DNA from: Streptomyces sp. NBC_01478
Lineage (GTDB): Bacteria; Actinomycetota; Actinomycetes; Streptomycetales; Streptomycetaceae
NCBI RefSeq assembly: GCF_036227225.1
Contig: NZ_CP109444.1
Coordinates: 5,933,501-5,997,500 of the forward strand
Reading direction: 5' to 3'
Length of the DNA stretch: 64,000 bases
Below the pieces are notes generated by a model that ran no database searches, was not told the origin of the DNA, and worked only from the letters and a program-made list of their open reading frames with translations. The position numbers and the translations under genes are program-made. Shown here piece by piece: positions 24,669 through 33,761 of the stretch (position 1 is its first letter; every line of letters starts with the position of its first letter).

Positions 24669-25757
24669 TCAGGCCTCGTCCTCCGCGTCGTCGTCCAGCA
24701 GACTCCGCTGCAGGACCGGTCCCTCGCCCGGAGCCAATGAACCGAGGATCCGCTCAAGGTCCTCCATCGAGGCGAACTCGACAGTGATCTTGCCCTTCTT
24801 CTGGCCCAGGTCGACCTTCACCCGGGTCTCGAAGCGGTCAGAGAGACGCGTGGCGAGATCGGACAGCGCCGGGGAGACCAGGGCGCCGGCCCGCGGTCCC
24901 TTGGAGCGCTGAGCAGTCTGGGGCCGCGAACCCATCAGGGTCACGATCTCCTCGACGGCCCGCACCGAGAGCCCCTCGGCCACGATCCGGTGGGCCAGGC
25001 GGTCCTGCTCCTCCGAGTCGTCGACGGAGAGCAGTGCCCGTGCATGACCGGCGGAGAGGACTCCGGCGGCGACACGGCGCTGGACCGACGGCGAGAGCTT
25101 CAGCAGACGCAGGGTGTTGGAGACCTGCGGACGCGAACGCCCGATGCGGTCCGCCAACTGGTCGTGCGTGCAGTTGAAGTCCTTGAGCAACTGGTCGTAG
25201 GCAGCCGCCTCTTCGAGCGGGTTCAACTGCGCGCGGTGCAGGTTCTCCAGCAGTGCGTCCAGGAGAAGCTTCTCGTCGTCCGTGGCCCGCACGATCGCCG
25301 GGATCGCCTCCAGGCCCGCCTCACGGCAGGCCCGCCAGCGCCGCTCGCCCATGATGAGCTCGTAGCCCGTCGGAGAGATCTGCCGGACGACGACGGGCTG
25401 GAGGAGGCCGACTTCCTTGATGGAGGTGACGAGTTCCTGCAGCGCGTCCTCGTCGAACACCTCACGCGGCTGACGCGAGTTCGGTGTGATGTCGTCGAGC
25501 GGCAGCTCGGCGAAGTAAGCACCGACGGGCGGCGCCGGCATCTGCGGGATGCCGTACGACGATTCCTCTGTCTCGTACGAGACCGGCGGCAGCGTGGTGA
25601 CCTTCGCTGCGGCCACCCCTCGGTCGCCGGTGATGACCGGAACAGCCGTGGGGGACGCGGAGCCCACCGCGGCCGGTGCCACCGTCTTCTCCCCGGTCGG
25701 GGCTGCGGGGATCAGTGCGCCGAGCCCACGGCCCAAACCCCTCCGTCGCTCGCTCAC
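24669..25757 (-). CDS. parB: chromosome partitioning protein ParB
   Basis: The centromere-binding CTPase that loads at parS sites and organises the origin region for segregation. The 362-residue protein has the N-terminal ParA-interacting start [17 protein letters not shown], the CTP/parS-binding boxes ([17 protein letters not shown] and [22 protein letters not shown]), the helix-turn-helix ([22 protein letters not shown]) and a C-terminal dimerisation domain. It starts with GTG at 25757, overlapping the parA stop by four bases (GTGA). The nine perfect parS sites in the window are its targets. In Streptomyces ParB assembles into regularly spaced complexes during sporulation septation. Confidence 0.98.
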   Translation of the reverse strand: MSERRRGLGRGLGALIPAAPTGEKTVAPAAVGSASPTAVPVITGDRGVAAAKVTTLPPVSYETEESSYGIPQMPAPPVGAYFAELPLDDITPNSRQPREVFDEDALQELVTSIKEVGLLQPVVVRQISPTGYELIMGERRWRACREAGLEAIPAIVRATDDEKLLLDALLENLHRAQLNPLEEAAAYDQLLKDFNCTHDQLADRIGRSRPQVSNTLRLLKLSPSVQRRVAAGVLSAGHARALLSVDDSEEQDRLAHRIVAEGLSVRAVEEIVTLMGSRPQTAQRSKGPRAGALVSPALSDLATRLSDRFETRVKVDLGQKKGKITVEFASMEDLERILGSLAPGEGPVLQRSLLDDDAEDEA

Positions 25758-26827
25758 TGGATACCCTCCACCATGCTCTGGTCGCTCTGAGCGCCGATGT
25801 GCGCATGCGGTGCGTCGTAGCTGACGCCCACACCCTTCAACGCGATTTCCCTTGCCGCCTCAAAGTAGGAGAGGGCACCGCTCGATCCGGGATCGTAGGT
25901 CAGTACCGTCTGCCCATAGCTCGGTGCCTCGGAGATACGGACGGAGCGGGGAATGCTCGTCCGCAGCACCTCGTCGCCGAAGTGGCTGCGCACCTCGTCC
26001 GCGACCTGGGACGCGAGACGCGTCCGGCCGTCGTACATGGTGAGCAGGATGGTCGACACATGCAGGTTGGGGTTGAGGTGCCCCCGCACCAGGTCGACGT
26101 TGCGAAGCAACTGCCCGAGGCCTTCCAGCGCGTAGTACTCGCACTGGATCGGGATGAGGACCTCCGCACCGGCGACCAACGCGTTGACCGTCAGCAGGCC
26201 GAGCGAGGGCGGACAGTCGATGAGGATGTAGTCCAGCGGCTGCTCGTAGGCCTGAATCGCCCGCTGCAGTCTGCTCTCGCGTGCCACCAGGGACACCAGC
26301 TCGATCTCCGCACCGGCGAGATCGATCGTGGCAGGGGCGCAGAAGAGACCCTCGACATCGGGAACCGGCTGCACGACCTCGGAGAGAGGCCTGCTGTCGA
26401 CCAACACGTCATAGATGGAAGGGACTTCCGCGTGGTGATCGATCCCCAGTGCCGTGGACGCGTTGCCCTGTGGGTCGAGGTCGACCACCAGAACACGGGC
26501 ACCGTGCAGTGCCAGCGAAGCGGCAAGATTGACGGTCGTCGTCGTCTTGCCCACCCCGCCCTTCTGGTTGGCGACGACCATGATGCGGGTCTGCTCGGGA
26601 CGTGGCAGGCCTTCGCCGGCACGACCTAGAGCTTCTACCGCCAGTTGGGCAGCACGACCGATGGGAGTGTCGTCCATAGGGGGCGGTGTTTCACGTGAAA
26701 CATCCTCCCCCATCGACTCGGTACGGGGACCGGGGACCGGATCGGTCATCGGTCCCGCGATGTTGGCGTCGGACCGCAAGGATTCACTCTCCTCGACTTC
26801 AGGCTCGCAATGAACAGAGCCTCCCAT
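25754..26827 (-). CDS. parA: chromosome partitioning ATPase ParA
   Basis: A Walker-type ATPase that positions ParB-origin complexes along the hypha. The 357-residue protein has the deviant Walker A motif [20 protein letters not shown], the ParA box [12 protein letters not shown], and [14 protein letters not shown]. The N-terminal 70 residues before the ATPase core are an actinobacterial extension. The start at 26827 ([10 protein letters not shown]) gives the 357-residue length I remember for S. coelicolor ParA; the frame is open up to a GTG at 26998, whose first codons would be formed by a parS site (VFHVK). A parS site within the gene (26688-26701) encodes VSRET in the extension. parB follows with a 4-base overlap. 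Confidence 0.96.
   Translation of the reverse strand: MGGSVHCEPEVEESESLRSDANIAGPMTDPVPGPRTESMGEDVSRETPPPMDDTPIGRAAQLAVEALGRAGEGLPRPEQTRIMVVANQKGGVGKTTTTVNLAASLALHGARVLVVDLDPQGNASTALGIDHHAEVPSIYDVLVDSRPLSEVVQPVPDVEGLFCAPATIDLAGAEIELVSLVARESRLQRAIQAYEQPLDYILIDCPPSLGLLTVNALVAGAEVLIPIQCEYYALEGLGQLLRNVDLVRGHLNPNLHVSTILLTMYDGRTRLASQVADEVRSHFGDEVLRTSIPRSVRISEAPSYGQTVLTYDPGSSGALSYFEAAREIALKGVGVSYDAPHAHIGAQSDQSMVEGIQ
26688..26701. promoter_or_regulatory. parS site inside parA
   Basis: A perfect GTTTCACGTGAAAC within the 5' coding part of parA, read on the reverse strand as Val-Ser-Arg-Glu-Thr in the poorly conserved leader. It is paired with the site at 26983, 295 bp upstream with respect to parA. 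Confidence 0.92.
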
Positions 26828-26863
26828 GTCTTCAGGGTCGTGAACCAGTGAGGCCTGTTGTTC

Positions 26864-26890
26864 TGTGGAGAATTCCACCTCTGTGGACAA
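26864..26890. promoter_or_regulatory. two DnaA boxes upstream of parA
   Basis: TGTGGAGAA at 26864-26872 and TGTGGACAA at 26882-26890. The second is an exact reverse complement of the high-affinity TTGTCCACA box. They lie 37-63 bases upstream of the chosen parA start, within the probable promoter or leader. Confidence 0.6.
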
Positions 26891-26982
26891 CTCCGTGACC
26901 TCTCCGAGTGATCCGAGAGGCTTCCGATCGCGGGGTTCAGCCGCGCGGCTGCGGCTGATGATGCCGTGGAGCAGTGAGCGAC

Positions 26983-26996
26983 GTTTCACGTGAAAC
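26983..26996. promoter_or_regulatory. parS site in the parA promoter region
   Basis: A perfect GTTTCACGTGAAAC in the 339-base gap between rsmG and parA. ParB bound here would sit on or near the parAB promoter, allowing autoregulation. Apart from this site and the two DnaA boxes, the gap shows no gene. Confidence 0.93.
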
Positions 26997-27166
26997 ACGA
27001 TGCACAGCAGCCGAGGCCGAACTGTCGCGACACTCCGGCATGTATAGGTTTGGCAGCTTGTGTGGAGTAAGTTTCGTCGTCAGGACGGATCAGCGACGCG
27101 CTTCACGTGCCGACACCGACGCATCTCACGCGCTGAGGCCGACCCGCCTCAGGCACTGAGACACCC

Positions 27167-27883
27167 TCAACGACGCCGCCGAGTACGCCCCGTACGAGCC
27201 GCCTTGGCTCGCTTCGCCGCGAAGCGAACCCCGCCGGGGCTCTCTCCTACCTCGACACGAACCACCGTGGACAGCGGATCCACGATGCCTTCGCCGACCT
27301 GCAGGATGGACGTCTCCACGGCTCCGAGCTTGCTCAGTACGGTCGCCGCACTCTTGAGCTCCTCCTCGGCCGTGTCCCCCTTGAGGGCGAGCATCTCGCC
27401 GTAGGGACGCAGCAACGGGATGCCCCAGGTGGCCAGTCGCTCCAGCGGAGCCACGGCCCGGGCCGTCACCACGTGGACCGGTTGAAGGGTGCCCATGACC
27501 TCCTCGGCGCGCCCCCGCACGACGGTGACGTGGTCGAGGCCCAGGAGTTCGACGACCTCGGTGAGGAAGTTCGTACGGCGGAGCAGTGGTTCGAGCAGGG
27601 TGATCTTGATGTCCTCGCGGACCAGGGCCAGGGGAATGCCCGGGAGGCCGGCACCGGAGCCGACGTCGCAGACCGTCACTCCGTCCGGCACGACCTCCGA
27701 GAGGACCGCGCAGTTCAGCAGGTGCCGTTCCCACAGGCGGGGCACCTCACGTGGGCCGATCAGGCCGCGCTGCACACCCGCGTCGGCGAGCAGCTCCGCG
27801 TATCGGACCGCGTCCTCGAAGCGATCGCCGAACACCTCGCGCGCCTGCTCGGGCGCGGGGGGAAGCTCCGCTGCCTCCGTCAC
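27167..27883 (-). CDS. rsmG: 16S rRNA (guanine-527-N7) methyltransferase RsmG
   Basis: Methylates G527 of 16S rRNA (formerly GidB); loss of function gives low-level streptomycin resistance and can activate antibiotic production in Streptomyces. The 238-residue protein shows the SAM-binding motif VCDVGSGAGLPGIPLAL and the LLEPLLRRTNFL and RAVAPLERLATW blocks. The GTG at 27883 (VTEAAELPPA) has a ggaaggacgg site; the open frame begins 11 codons earlier without one. The C-terminus is strongly basic (TGRTRRRR). It is the last gene of the rpmH-side group before parAB. Confidence 0.95.
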   Translation of the reverse strand: MTEAAELPPAPEQAREVFGDRFEDAVRYAELLADAGVQRGLIGPREVPRLWERHLLNCAVLSEVVPDGVTVCDVGSGAGLPGIPLALVREDIKITLLEPLLRRTNFLTEVVELLGLDHVTVVRGRAEEVMGTLQPVHVVTARAVAPLERLATWGIPLLRPYGEMLALKGDTAEEELKSAATVLSKLGAVETSILQVGEGIVDPLSTVVRVEVGESPGGVRFAAKRAKAARTGRTRRRR

Positions 27884-27971
27884 GGGGGACCGTCCTTCCG
27901 TACCGCAAAAGCGCATTGGGCGCTGATCACCAGGACCACCAGAACTACAGGACTATCAGGCTGACAAAGTT

Positions 27972-28000
27972 CGGCCCCGTCTGCTCAACAGACGGGGCCG
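27972..28000. terminator. hairpin after khpB (jag)
   Basis: cggccccgtctg is paired with its exact complement around ctcaa, a 12-bp stem, 18 bases beyond the khpB stop on the leftward strand. It marks the probable end of the rpmH-rnpA-yidD-yidC-khpB transcript. Confidence 0.85.
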
Positions 28001-28018
28001 GTGGAACGTCGGGACCGA

Positions 28019-28534
28019 TCAGGCGGGAAGTACGACGACGAAGCGCTGCGGCTCCTCGCCCTCCGACTCGCTGCGCAGTCCCGCGGCCTTGACCGCGTCG
28101 TGCACTACCTTGCGCTCGAACGGCGTCATCGGGTTCAGCTTCACCGGCTCGCCGGTGTTCTTCACGTCGGCCGCGGTCTTGGCACCCAGCTCGGAGAGCT
28201 CGGTGCGCTTCTTGGCGCGGTAGCCCGCGATGTCCAGCATCAGCCGGCTGCGGTCCCCGGTCTCCCGGTGCACGGCCAGGCGGGTGAGCTCCTGGAGTGC
28301 TTCCAGCACCTCACCGTCACGGCCGACGAGCTTCTGGAGGTCGCGGCCGCTGCTGTCGCTGATGATCGAGACAGCGGCGCGGTCGGCCTCGACATCCATG
28401 TCGATGTCGCCGTCGAGATCGGCGATGTCCAGCAGACCCTCGAGGTAGTCCGCCGCGATCTCGCCCTCCTGCTCCAGGCGGGACAGGGTGTCTGCACCCT
28501 CGGCAGCGGCGGAGGTGGTGGTGCCTTCCGTCAC
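28019..28534 (-). CDS. khpB: RNA-binding protein KhpB (Jag/SpoIIIJ-associated family)
   Basis: A 171-residue protein of the Jag family, which binds RNA and is linked to cell elongation control in Gram-positive bacteria. A degenerate KH-like domain (GRDLQKLVGRDGEVLEALQELTRLA) precedes an R3H domain (LNPMTPFERKVVHDAVK, then EGEEPQRFVVVLP). The N-terminal Jag_N domain is absent and replaced by an acidic leader, as usual in actinobacteria. The GTG at 28534 has aaggagtccatccc. It lies 15 bases after yidC, so the two are co-transcribed. Confidence 0.93.
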   Translation of the reverse strand: MTEGTTTSAAAEGADTLSRLEQEGEIAADYLEGLLDIADLDGDIDMDVEADRAAVSIISDSSGRDLQKLVGRDGEVLEALQELTRLAVHRETGDRSRLMLDIAGYRAKKRTELSELGAKTAADVKNTGEPVKLNPMTPFERKVVHDAVKAAGLRSESEGEEPQRFVVVLPA

Positions 28535-28549
28535 GGGATGGACTCCTTC

Positions 28550-29848
28550 TTACTTCTTGGACGGGGACTTGGGCCGCTGCGGACCCTTGCGCTGTCCGGA
28601 CTGGGCCTTGCTGCGGGTGCCGCCGGCGGGCTTCGGGGCGGGCTTCTTCGCGGCGGTGGCGGGCTTGGCGTCCTCGGGCTCGTCCGACTTGCTCAGCGAG
28701 GTCTTCGGCTCGTCGGCGTCGTCGGCCGCGTTCTCGGCATTGTCGTCGGCGGCCTTCGCGGCGGCGGACTGGCGCTGGGCCTTGGTCTGCCGCTTGGGCT
28801 GCTGACGCCTGGGGGCGGCCGTGGTCGGCGTACCGTCCTCGGACTCCACAGCCGTGTTCTCGCCCTTCACCACAGTGCCGTCCGCCTGGGCCACGAGGCC
28901 CACCTTGGTGAGGCTGTTGACGAACTTGCGCTCGAACTCGTTGCGGTCACGGCCCTTGGAGACGATCGCCTTGACGATGGCCCGCTCGCCGCGGCTGCGG
29001 GTCTTCTCGTGGTGCGTGACGTGCTTGGTGAGTCGCTCCAGGTAGGCGGCCTGGGCCTTGGAACCCGGGGTCGGGTTGTTGCGGATGACGTACATCTGCT
29101 GGCCCATGGTCCACACGTTGGTGGTCAGCCAGTAGACGAGGACACCGACGGGGAAGTTGATGCCGAAGATGGCGAACATGACCGGGAAGACGTACATCAG
29201 CATCTTCTGCTGCTGCATGAACGGCGTCTTCACCGTGGTGTCGACGTTCTTCGTCATGAGCTGGCGCTGCGTGTAGAACTGCGACGCCGACATCATCACG
29301 ATCATGATCGCGGTGACGACCCGGACGTCGGTCAGCGTGGCACCGAGCGCCTCGACCTTGCTGCTGCCGTCCGTGAACTTCGCGGCAAGCGGGGCGCCGA
29401 AGATGTGCGCCTTACGCGCGCTGGCGAGCAGCGAGTCGTTGATGACGCCGATCGTCGAGCCCGTCGCGATGCCGTTGAGCACGTGGTACAGGGCGAAGAA
29501 GAACGGGGACTGCGCCAGGATGGGAAGGCACGAGGAGAGCGGGTTGGTACCCGACTCCTTGTACAGCTTCATCATCTCTTCGGACTGACGCTGCTTGTCG
29601 TTCTTGTAGCGTTCCTGGATCTTCTTCATCTCGGGCTGCAGGGTCTGCATGGCCCGGGTCGCCTTGATCTGCTTCACGAAGAGCGGGATCAGACAGATGC
29701 GGATCAGGATCACCAGGGACACGATGGACAGGCCCCAGGCCCAGCCCGTGTCGGGACCGAAGACCTTCCCGTACACCGAGTGGAACTGGACGATGACCCA
29801 AGAAACGGGTGTCGTGATGAAGCTGAAAAGACTGGCAATCGTGTCCAC
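28550..29848 (-). CDS. yidC: membrane protein insertase YidC
   Basis: Inserts and folds inner-membrane proteins, alone or with SecYEG. The 432-residue protein is of the short Gram-positive type with five predicted helices, starting directly with a helix after [13 protein letters not shown]. The conserved arginine of the hydrophilic groove lies in [15 protein letters not shown] coiled region after helix 1 ([29 protein letters not shown]) is the cytoplasmic hairpin. Unusually long is the charged, Lys/Ala/Pro-rich C-terminal tail of about 150 residues, a probable ribosome-binding extension typical of actinobacteria. The GTG at 29848 follows aaggagcatgatta, which overlaps the yidD stop. Confidence 0.96.
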   Translation of the reverse strand: MDTIASLFSFITTPVSWVIVQFHSVYGKVFGPDTGWAWGLSIVSLVILIRICLIPLFVKQIKATRAMQTLQPEMKKIQERYKNDKQRQSEEMMKLYKESGTNPLSSCLPILAQSPFFFALYHVLNGIATGSTIGVINDSLLASARKAHIFGAPLAAKFTDGSSKVEALGATLTDVRVVTAIMIVMMSASQFYTQRQLMTKNVDTTVKTPFMQQQKMLMYVFPVMFAIFGINFPVGVLVYWLTTNVWTMGQQMYVIRNNPTPGSKAQAAYLERLTKHVTHHEKTRSRGERAIVKAIVSKGRDRNEFERKFVNSLTKVGLVAQADGTVVKGENTAVESEDGTPTTAAPRRQQPKRQTKAQRQSAAAKAADDNAENAADDADEPKTSLSKSDEPEDAKPATAAKKPAPKPAGGTRSKAQSGQRKGPQRPKSPSKK

Positions 29849-29851
29849 TAA

Positions 29852-30205
29852 TCATGCTCCTTGGGCATGGGACGGTGTCTCTGCGGCCGGGCTCGAAGGA
29901 CTCAGCCCTTCAGTGGCCGTTTCGGCGGCGGAGGTCCCGCCCTTGTCTGCGCGCCGTGCGCCCCGCAGCATCTCGTGCCACCTAGGGCGCTTGCGCGGCG
30001 GGACATGGTCCACGCCGCCGAGCGACCACGGATTGCACCGCAGGATGCGCCAGGCCGTGAGCGCGGTGCCCTTGATCGCGCCGTGCCGGTCGATGGCCGT
30101 ATAGCCGTAGTGGGAGCACGACGGGTAGTACTTGCAGACCGGCCCCAGCAGTGGACTGATCGTCCACTGGTACAGCTTGATCAGTGCCAGTAGTGGGTAC
30201 TTCAT
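29852..30205 (-). CDS. yidD: membrane protein insertion efficiency factor YidD
   Basis: A 117-residue small basic protein that assists YidC-dependent insertion. The family core is [23 protein letters not shown] followed by [17 protein letters not shown]. The C-terminal 30 residues are a variable Ser/Ala tail. It overlaps rnpA by four bases (ATGA at 30202-30205) and lies three bases before yidC, so the three are translationally linked. Confidence 0.94.
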   Translation of the reverse strand: MKYPLLALIKLYQWTISPLLGPVCKYYPSCSHYGYTAIDRHGAIKGTALTAWRILRCNPWSLGGVDHVPPRKRPRWHEMLRGARRADKGGTSAAETATEGLSPSSPAAETPSHAQGA

Positions 30206-30573
30206 CGCGCGCCCCCTCCCAGCAGCCGCTGAACGGCGGCATCCAGGTCTTGGGCCAGCTTTGCATGGTCGGCGTCGCCCGCTCCGGGCAGCGCTCGTAC
30301 GACTACCAGGCTACCGGGGGGAAACAGGGCGACTCGCTCGCGCATCAGATGGCGAAGTCTGCGCTTCACCTTGTTGCGCACCACGGCGCCGCCCACTGCC
30401 TTGCTGACGACGAAACCCGCACGCGTCGGGGGAGCGCTCTCCCCTGGCGCGTGCGGGTCCGTGGCACCGCTACGAAAGTGGACGACGAGAAGCGGGCGGC
30501 CGGCCCGGCGACCCCGTCGTACCGCGGTCGCGAACTCTTCGCGCCGCCTCAGCCGATGCTCGGTAGGCAGCAC
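30202..30573 (-). CDS. rnpA: ribonuclease P protein component
   Basis: The protein subunit of RNase P, which helps the catalytic RNA to mature tRNA 5' ends. The 123-residue protein has the signature [15 protein letters not shown] (RNR motif) and the N-terminal [13 protein letters not shown]. The central part carries an insertion ([20 protein letters not shown]). The GTG start at 30573 lies 21 bases after rpmH. A small hairpin (cctgat/atcagg) in this spacer could tune the ratio of L34 to RnpA. Confidence 0.95.
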   Translation of the reverse strand: MLPTEHRLRRREEFATAVRRGRRAGRPLLVVHFRSGATDPHAPGESAPPTRAGFVVSKAVGGAVVRNKVKRRLRHLMRERVALFPPGSLVVVRALPGAGDADHAKLAQDLDAAVQRLLGGGAR

Positions 30574-30594
30574 GACGTCATGACCTGATCGGGA

Positions 30595-30732
30595 TCAGGC
30601 GGACAGGCTGGCGCGACCCTTGCCACGACGGTTCGCGAGAATCGCGCGACCGGCACGGGTACGCATCCGCAGGCGGAAGCCGTGGGTCTTGGCCCGGCGA
30701 CGGTTGTTCGGCTGGAAGGTGCGCTTGCTCAC
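30595..30732 (-). CDS. rpmH: 50S ribosomal protein L34
   Basis: A 45-residue basic ribosomal protein with the family sequence [19 protein letters not shown] near the start and ending GRASLSA. The GTG start at 30732 is preceded by ggagcccccc at suitable spacing. It is divergent from dnaA and heads the leftward rpmH-rnpA-yidD-yidC-khpB operon, the standard arrangement next to oriC. Confidence 0.96.
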   Translation of the reverse strand: MSKRTFQPNNRRRAKTHGFRLRMRTRAGRAILANRRGKGRASLSA

Positions 30733-31129
30733 GAGGGGGCTCCAGAAATAAATCGGTGGTGGCGGGTGCCGTCCTGGCTGTCACCGTGCGCCCACGAGTA
30801 GCTCGCAGTTACGCCCGAGTGCACCGCTTCCCGATCACCTCGAAGTGATCTGTGCCCATCGGAGGCAGGCGGCAGCAGCCATCGACAACTCGACCTGGTC
30901 ACGGTACGCGGGGCTACGCCATCCGGTCAAACCAAGGGTCACGAGGAGACACTATCCACAGGCTGGGGACAACAACTTGAACCGCAGCCGTCGCCCTGAC
31001 TACCGTGGCTGGACTCCGATTCGTTCCTTTGTCCCCCGCCCCACACCTTTTTCCCGAGCGCCCCACCCGATGTACATCCCGTCCGTCCGCGAACCACACG
31101 TTCGTGGGACCCGTGAGAGAGCGTGCCCT
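30733..31129. promoter_or_regulatory. divergent rpmH/dnaA promoter region
   Basis: A 397-base gap with no credible gene. A single DnaA-box-like CTATCCACA lies at 30952-30960, followed closely by ggctggggacaacaactt. It is placed where DnaA could repress its own gene. I cannot locate promoter hexamers with confidence in this GC-rich sequence. Confidence 0.55.
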
Positions 31130-33067
31130 GTGGCTGACGTACCTGCCGATCTTGCCGCAGTGTGGCCACGAGTGCTGGAGCAACTTCTCGGTGAGGGGCG
31201 TGGGCAGGGTGTCGAGACCAAGGACGAGCACTGGATCCGGCGTTGCCAACCCCTGGCACTCGTGGCAGACACCGCCTTGCTCGCCGTACCGAACGAATTT
31301 GCGAAAGGCGTGCTCGAAGGCCGCCTCGCGCCGATCGTCAGCGAGACCCTGAGCCGCGAGTGCGGCCGACCGATCCGTATCGCGATCACCGTCGACGACT
31401 CCGCCGGCGAGCCCCCCGGCCCGCCGGCACCCCCTGCCCAGCCCCAGCGTCGCTACGAAGAACCCGAGCAGAGCCGCGACCCGTACGAGGGCGGCTACGG
31501 CCGGCACCGCGCCGAGCCGCTCCCCGGCGGCCCGGGCGACCAACTGCCCACCGCCCGCCCCGCCTACCCGTCGGAGTACCAGCGCCCCGAGCCGGGCGCC
31601 TGGCCGCGGCCGGCGCAGGACGACTACGGCTGGCAGCAGCAGCGACTCGGCTTCCCGGAGCGCGATCCGTACGCCTCGCCGTCGCAGGACCAGTACGGAC
31701 CGCCGTCCCAGGATCAGTACGGGGCGCCGGCGAAGGACAAGTACGGCCCGCCCCAGGACTCGTACCAGTCGCAGCAGGACCCGTACGCGCCGCCGACGCA
31801 GGACTACCGCCCGCAGTCGATGGAGCGTCCGTCGTACGAGCAGCAGCGCGCGGAGTACGAGCAGTCGCGGGCCGAGTACGAGCAGTCCCGCGCGGAGTAC
31901 AACCAGCGCGACGCGCGCCGCGACCTGTCCGACTCGCGTTCGTCCTCGAACTCCGGTCATGTGCACCGCGGCGGTCCGGGGTCGCCGGGACCGCTGGGCT
32001 CGAAGCCCGCGCCGGCGGCCGGCCCGGGCGAGCCGACCGCACGCCTGAACCCGAAGTACCTCTTCGACACGTTCGTCATCGGTGCCTCGAACCGCTTCGC
32101 GCACGCGGCCGCGGTCGCCGTCGCCGAGGCGCCCGCGAAGGCGTACAACCCCCTTTTCATCTATGGGGAGTCGGGGCTCGGCAAGACGCACCTGCTGCAC
32201 GCGATCGGGCACTACGCGCGAAGCCTGTACCCCGGCACGCGCGTGCGGTATGTCAGCTCGGAGGAGTTCACCAACGAGTTCATCAACTCCATCCGCGACG
32301 GCAAGGGCGACAGCTTCCGCAAGCGGTACCGCGAGATGGACATCCTTCTTGTCGACGACATCCAGTTCCTCGCGGACAAGGAGTCGACGCAGGAGGAGTT
32401 CTTCCACACGTTCAACACGCTCCACAACGCGAACAAGCAGATCGTGCTCTCCAGCGACCGGCCGCCCAAGCAGTTGGTCACCCTGGAGGACCGGCTGCGG
32501 AACCGTTTCGAGTGGGGACTGATCACCGACGTCCAGCCGCCCGAGCTGGAGACCCGTATCGCCATCCTTCGTAAGAAGGCGGTGCAGGAGCAGCTCAACG
32601 CCCCGCCGGAGGTCCTGGAGTTCATCGCCTCCCGCATCTCGCGCAACATCCGCGAGCTGGAGGGGGCGCTGATCCGGGTGACGGCGTTCGCGTCGCTCAA
32701 CCGGCAGCCGGTGGACCTCGGTCTCACCGAGATCGTCCTCAAGGACCTCATCCCGGGCGGCGAGGACTCGACACCCGAAATCACCGCGACGGCGATCATG
32801 GGCGCGACCGCCGACTACTTCGGCATCACGGTCGAGGACCTGTGCGGCAGTTCGCGCGGCCGCCAGTTGGTCACGGCCCGGCAGATCGCCATGTACGTGT
32901 GCCGCGAACTGACCGACCTCTCCCTGCCGAAGATCGGCGCGCAGTTCGGCGGCCGCGACCACACCACGGTCATGCACGCCGACCGCAAGATCCGCGCACT
33001 GATGGCCGAGCGCCGCTCGATCTACAACCAGGTCACCGAACTGACCAACCGCATCAAGAACGGCTGA
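31130..33067 (+). CDS. dnaA: chromosomal replication initiator DnaA
   Basis: Binds DnaA boxes at oriC, melts the origin and recruits the helicase. The 645-residue protein has domain I (1 to about 100, [14 protein letters not shown]), an exceptionally long domain II linker (about 100-305), the AAA+ domain III with Walker A GESGLGKT near residue 346 and Walker [11 protein letters not shown] near 405, and the domain IV signature [15 protein letters not shown] near residue 608. E. coli DnaA is 467 residues; the excess is the linker, which contains repeats (SQDQYGPP and RAEYEQS units). The GTG at 31130 ([10 protein letters not shown]) follows gagagagcg; the upstream open frame is not coding in character. 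Confidence 0.98.
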   Translation: MADVPADLAAVWPRVLEQLLGEGRGQGVETKDEHWIRRCQPLALVADTALLAVPNEFAKGVLEGRLAPIVSETLSRECGRPIRIAITVDDSAGEPPGPPAPPAQPQRRYEEPEQSRDPYEGGYGRHRAEPLPGGPGDQLPTARPAYPSEYQRPEPGAWPRPAQDDYGWQQQRLGFPERDPYASPSQDQYGPPSQDQYGAPAKDKYGPPQDSYQSQQDPYAPPTQDYRPQSMERPSYEQQRAEYEQSRAEYEQSRAEYNQRDARRDLSDSRSSSNSGHVHRGGPGSPGPLGSKPAPAAGPGEPTARLNPKYLFDTFVIGASNRFAHAAAVAVAEAPAKAYNPLFIYGESGLGKTHLLHAIGHYARSLYPGTRVRYVSSEEFTNEFINSIRDGKGDSFRKRYREMDILLVDDIQFLADKESTQEEFFHTFNTLHNANKQIVLSSDRPPKQLVTLEDRLRNRFEWGLITDVQPPELETRIAILRKKAVQEQLNAPPEVLEFIASRISRNIRELEGALIRVTAFASLNRQPVDLGLTEIVLKDLIPGGEDSTPEITATAIMGATADYFGITVEDLCGSSRGRQLVTARQIAMYVCRELTDLSLPKIGAQFGGRDHTTVMHADRKIRALMAERRSIYNQVTELTNRIKNG

Positions 33068-33085
33068 CAGCAACGGAGTTACGAC

Positions 33086-33127
33086 GCCGAAGGGCGCCCA
33101 GGGATCTCTCCTGGGGCGCCCTTCGGC
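33086..33127. terminator. hairpin after dnaA
   Basis: gccgaagggcgcc is paired with its exact complement, and the stem continues with one bulge to a loop of about 8 bases. It lies 19 bases beyond the dnaA stop and insulates oriC from dnaA transcription. Confidence 0.85.
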
Positions 33128-33189
33128 TTGCCGGGAGCCGGCCGGGACGGGGCGCTCGGAGGGAGACGGAAAGTCCTGCGGCGGGCGCC

Positions 33190-33690
33190 GGGGAGAGGAG
33201 CCCGAAGGGTGTCCTGGGAGGAGTTCCCGGAGGCGTCCGGAGGCGATCCGCAGAGGATTCCCAGGAGGCGTCCCACCAAGCGGTGTAGCCGGTCAGCCTT
33301 CGCGGTTTCGCCGCTTCGCAGCTCGCGACCGGGTTCGGCCAGGCATCCCGGGACCGGGGAACCCGCACCGCCCTGACTGGCTCGCGCGGCGGGAGCCGAT
33401 GGTGCAGCCGGGCCGGCCGATCACAGGTCCTCCGGACCGCCGCGATCCAGGTGACTGCGCGACGTGGTGGGACGCCACCGATTCCCAGCCGGTCCGGCGC
33501 CGCTCAGTGCCGAGAGAGCACCGCTCCCCAGTCTCCCCGGAGGTGCTCCGGAGAGATCCGGAGTCGCTTTGAAGCAATCCGAGGCTCGTCCAGGCCCTCT
33601 CCAATGCCGATCCCAGCCCCTCCGTAGCCCTTCTTGAGGCGCTCCGCAGCCCCTCGGAGCCGATCCGAAGCCCCTCCACGGCCGCTCCGG
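33190..33690. repeat. imperfect short repeats left of the DnaA-box region
   Basis: The stretch between the dnaA terminator and the first DnaA box contains recurring short motifs: GCCGATCC followed by AGCCCCTCC twice (33606-33623 and 33659-33677), a related GCTCCGCAGCCCCTCGG between them, several copies of tccggag, and two ggaggcgtcc copies near 33230-33280. No open frame here has convincing codon bias. It may be spacer DNA or a binding region for origin-associated proteins. Confidence 0.45.
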
Positions 33691-33761
33691 AGGACGTTCG
33701 CTGCCCTCTCCCGCCCGCCCGTCCGCCGCCCGCTGTTCGAATACCCGCCGGGTTACGGCTG

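Noticed and set aside
27097..27112. cttcacgtgccg near rsmG as a parS
   Set aside because: Only the left half matches; the right half departs from consensus.
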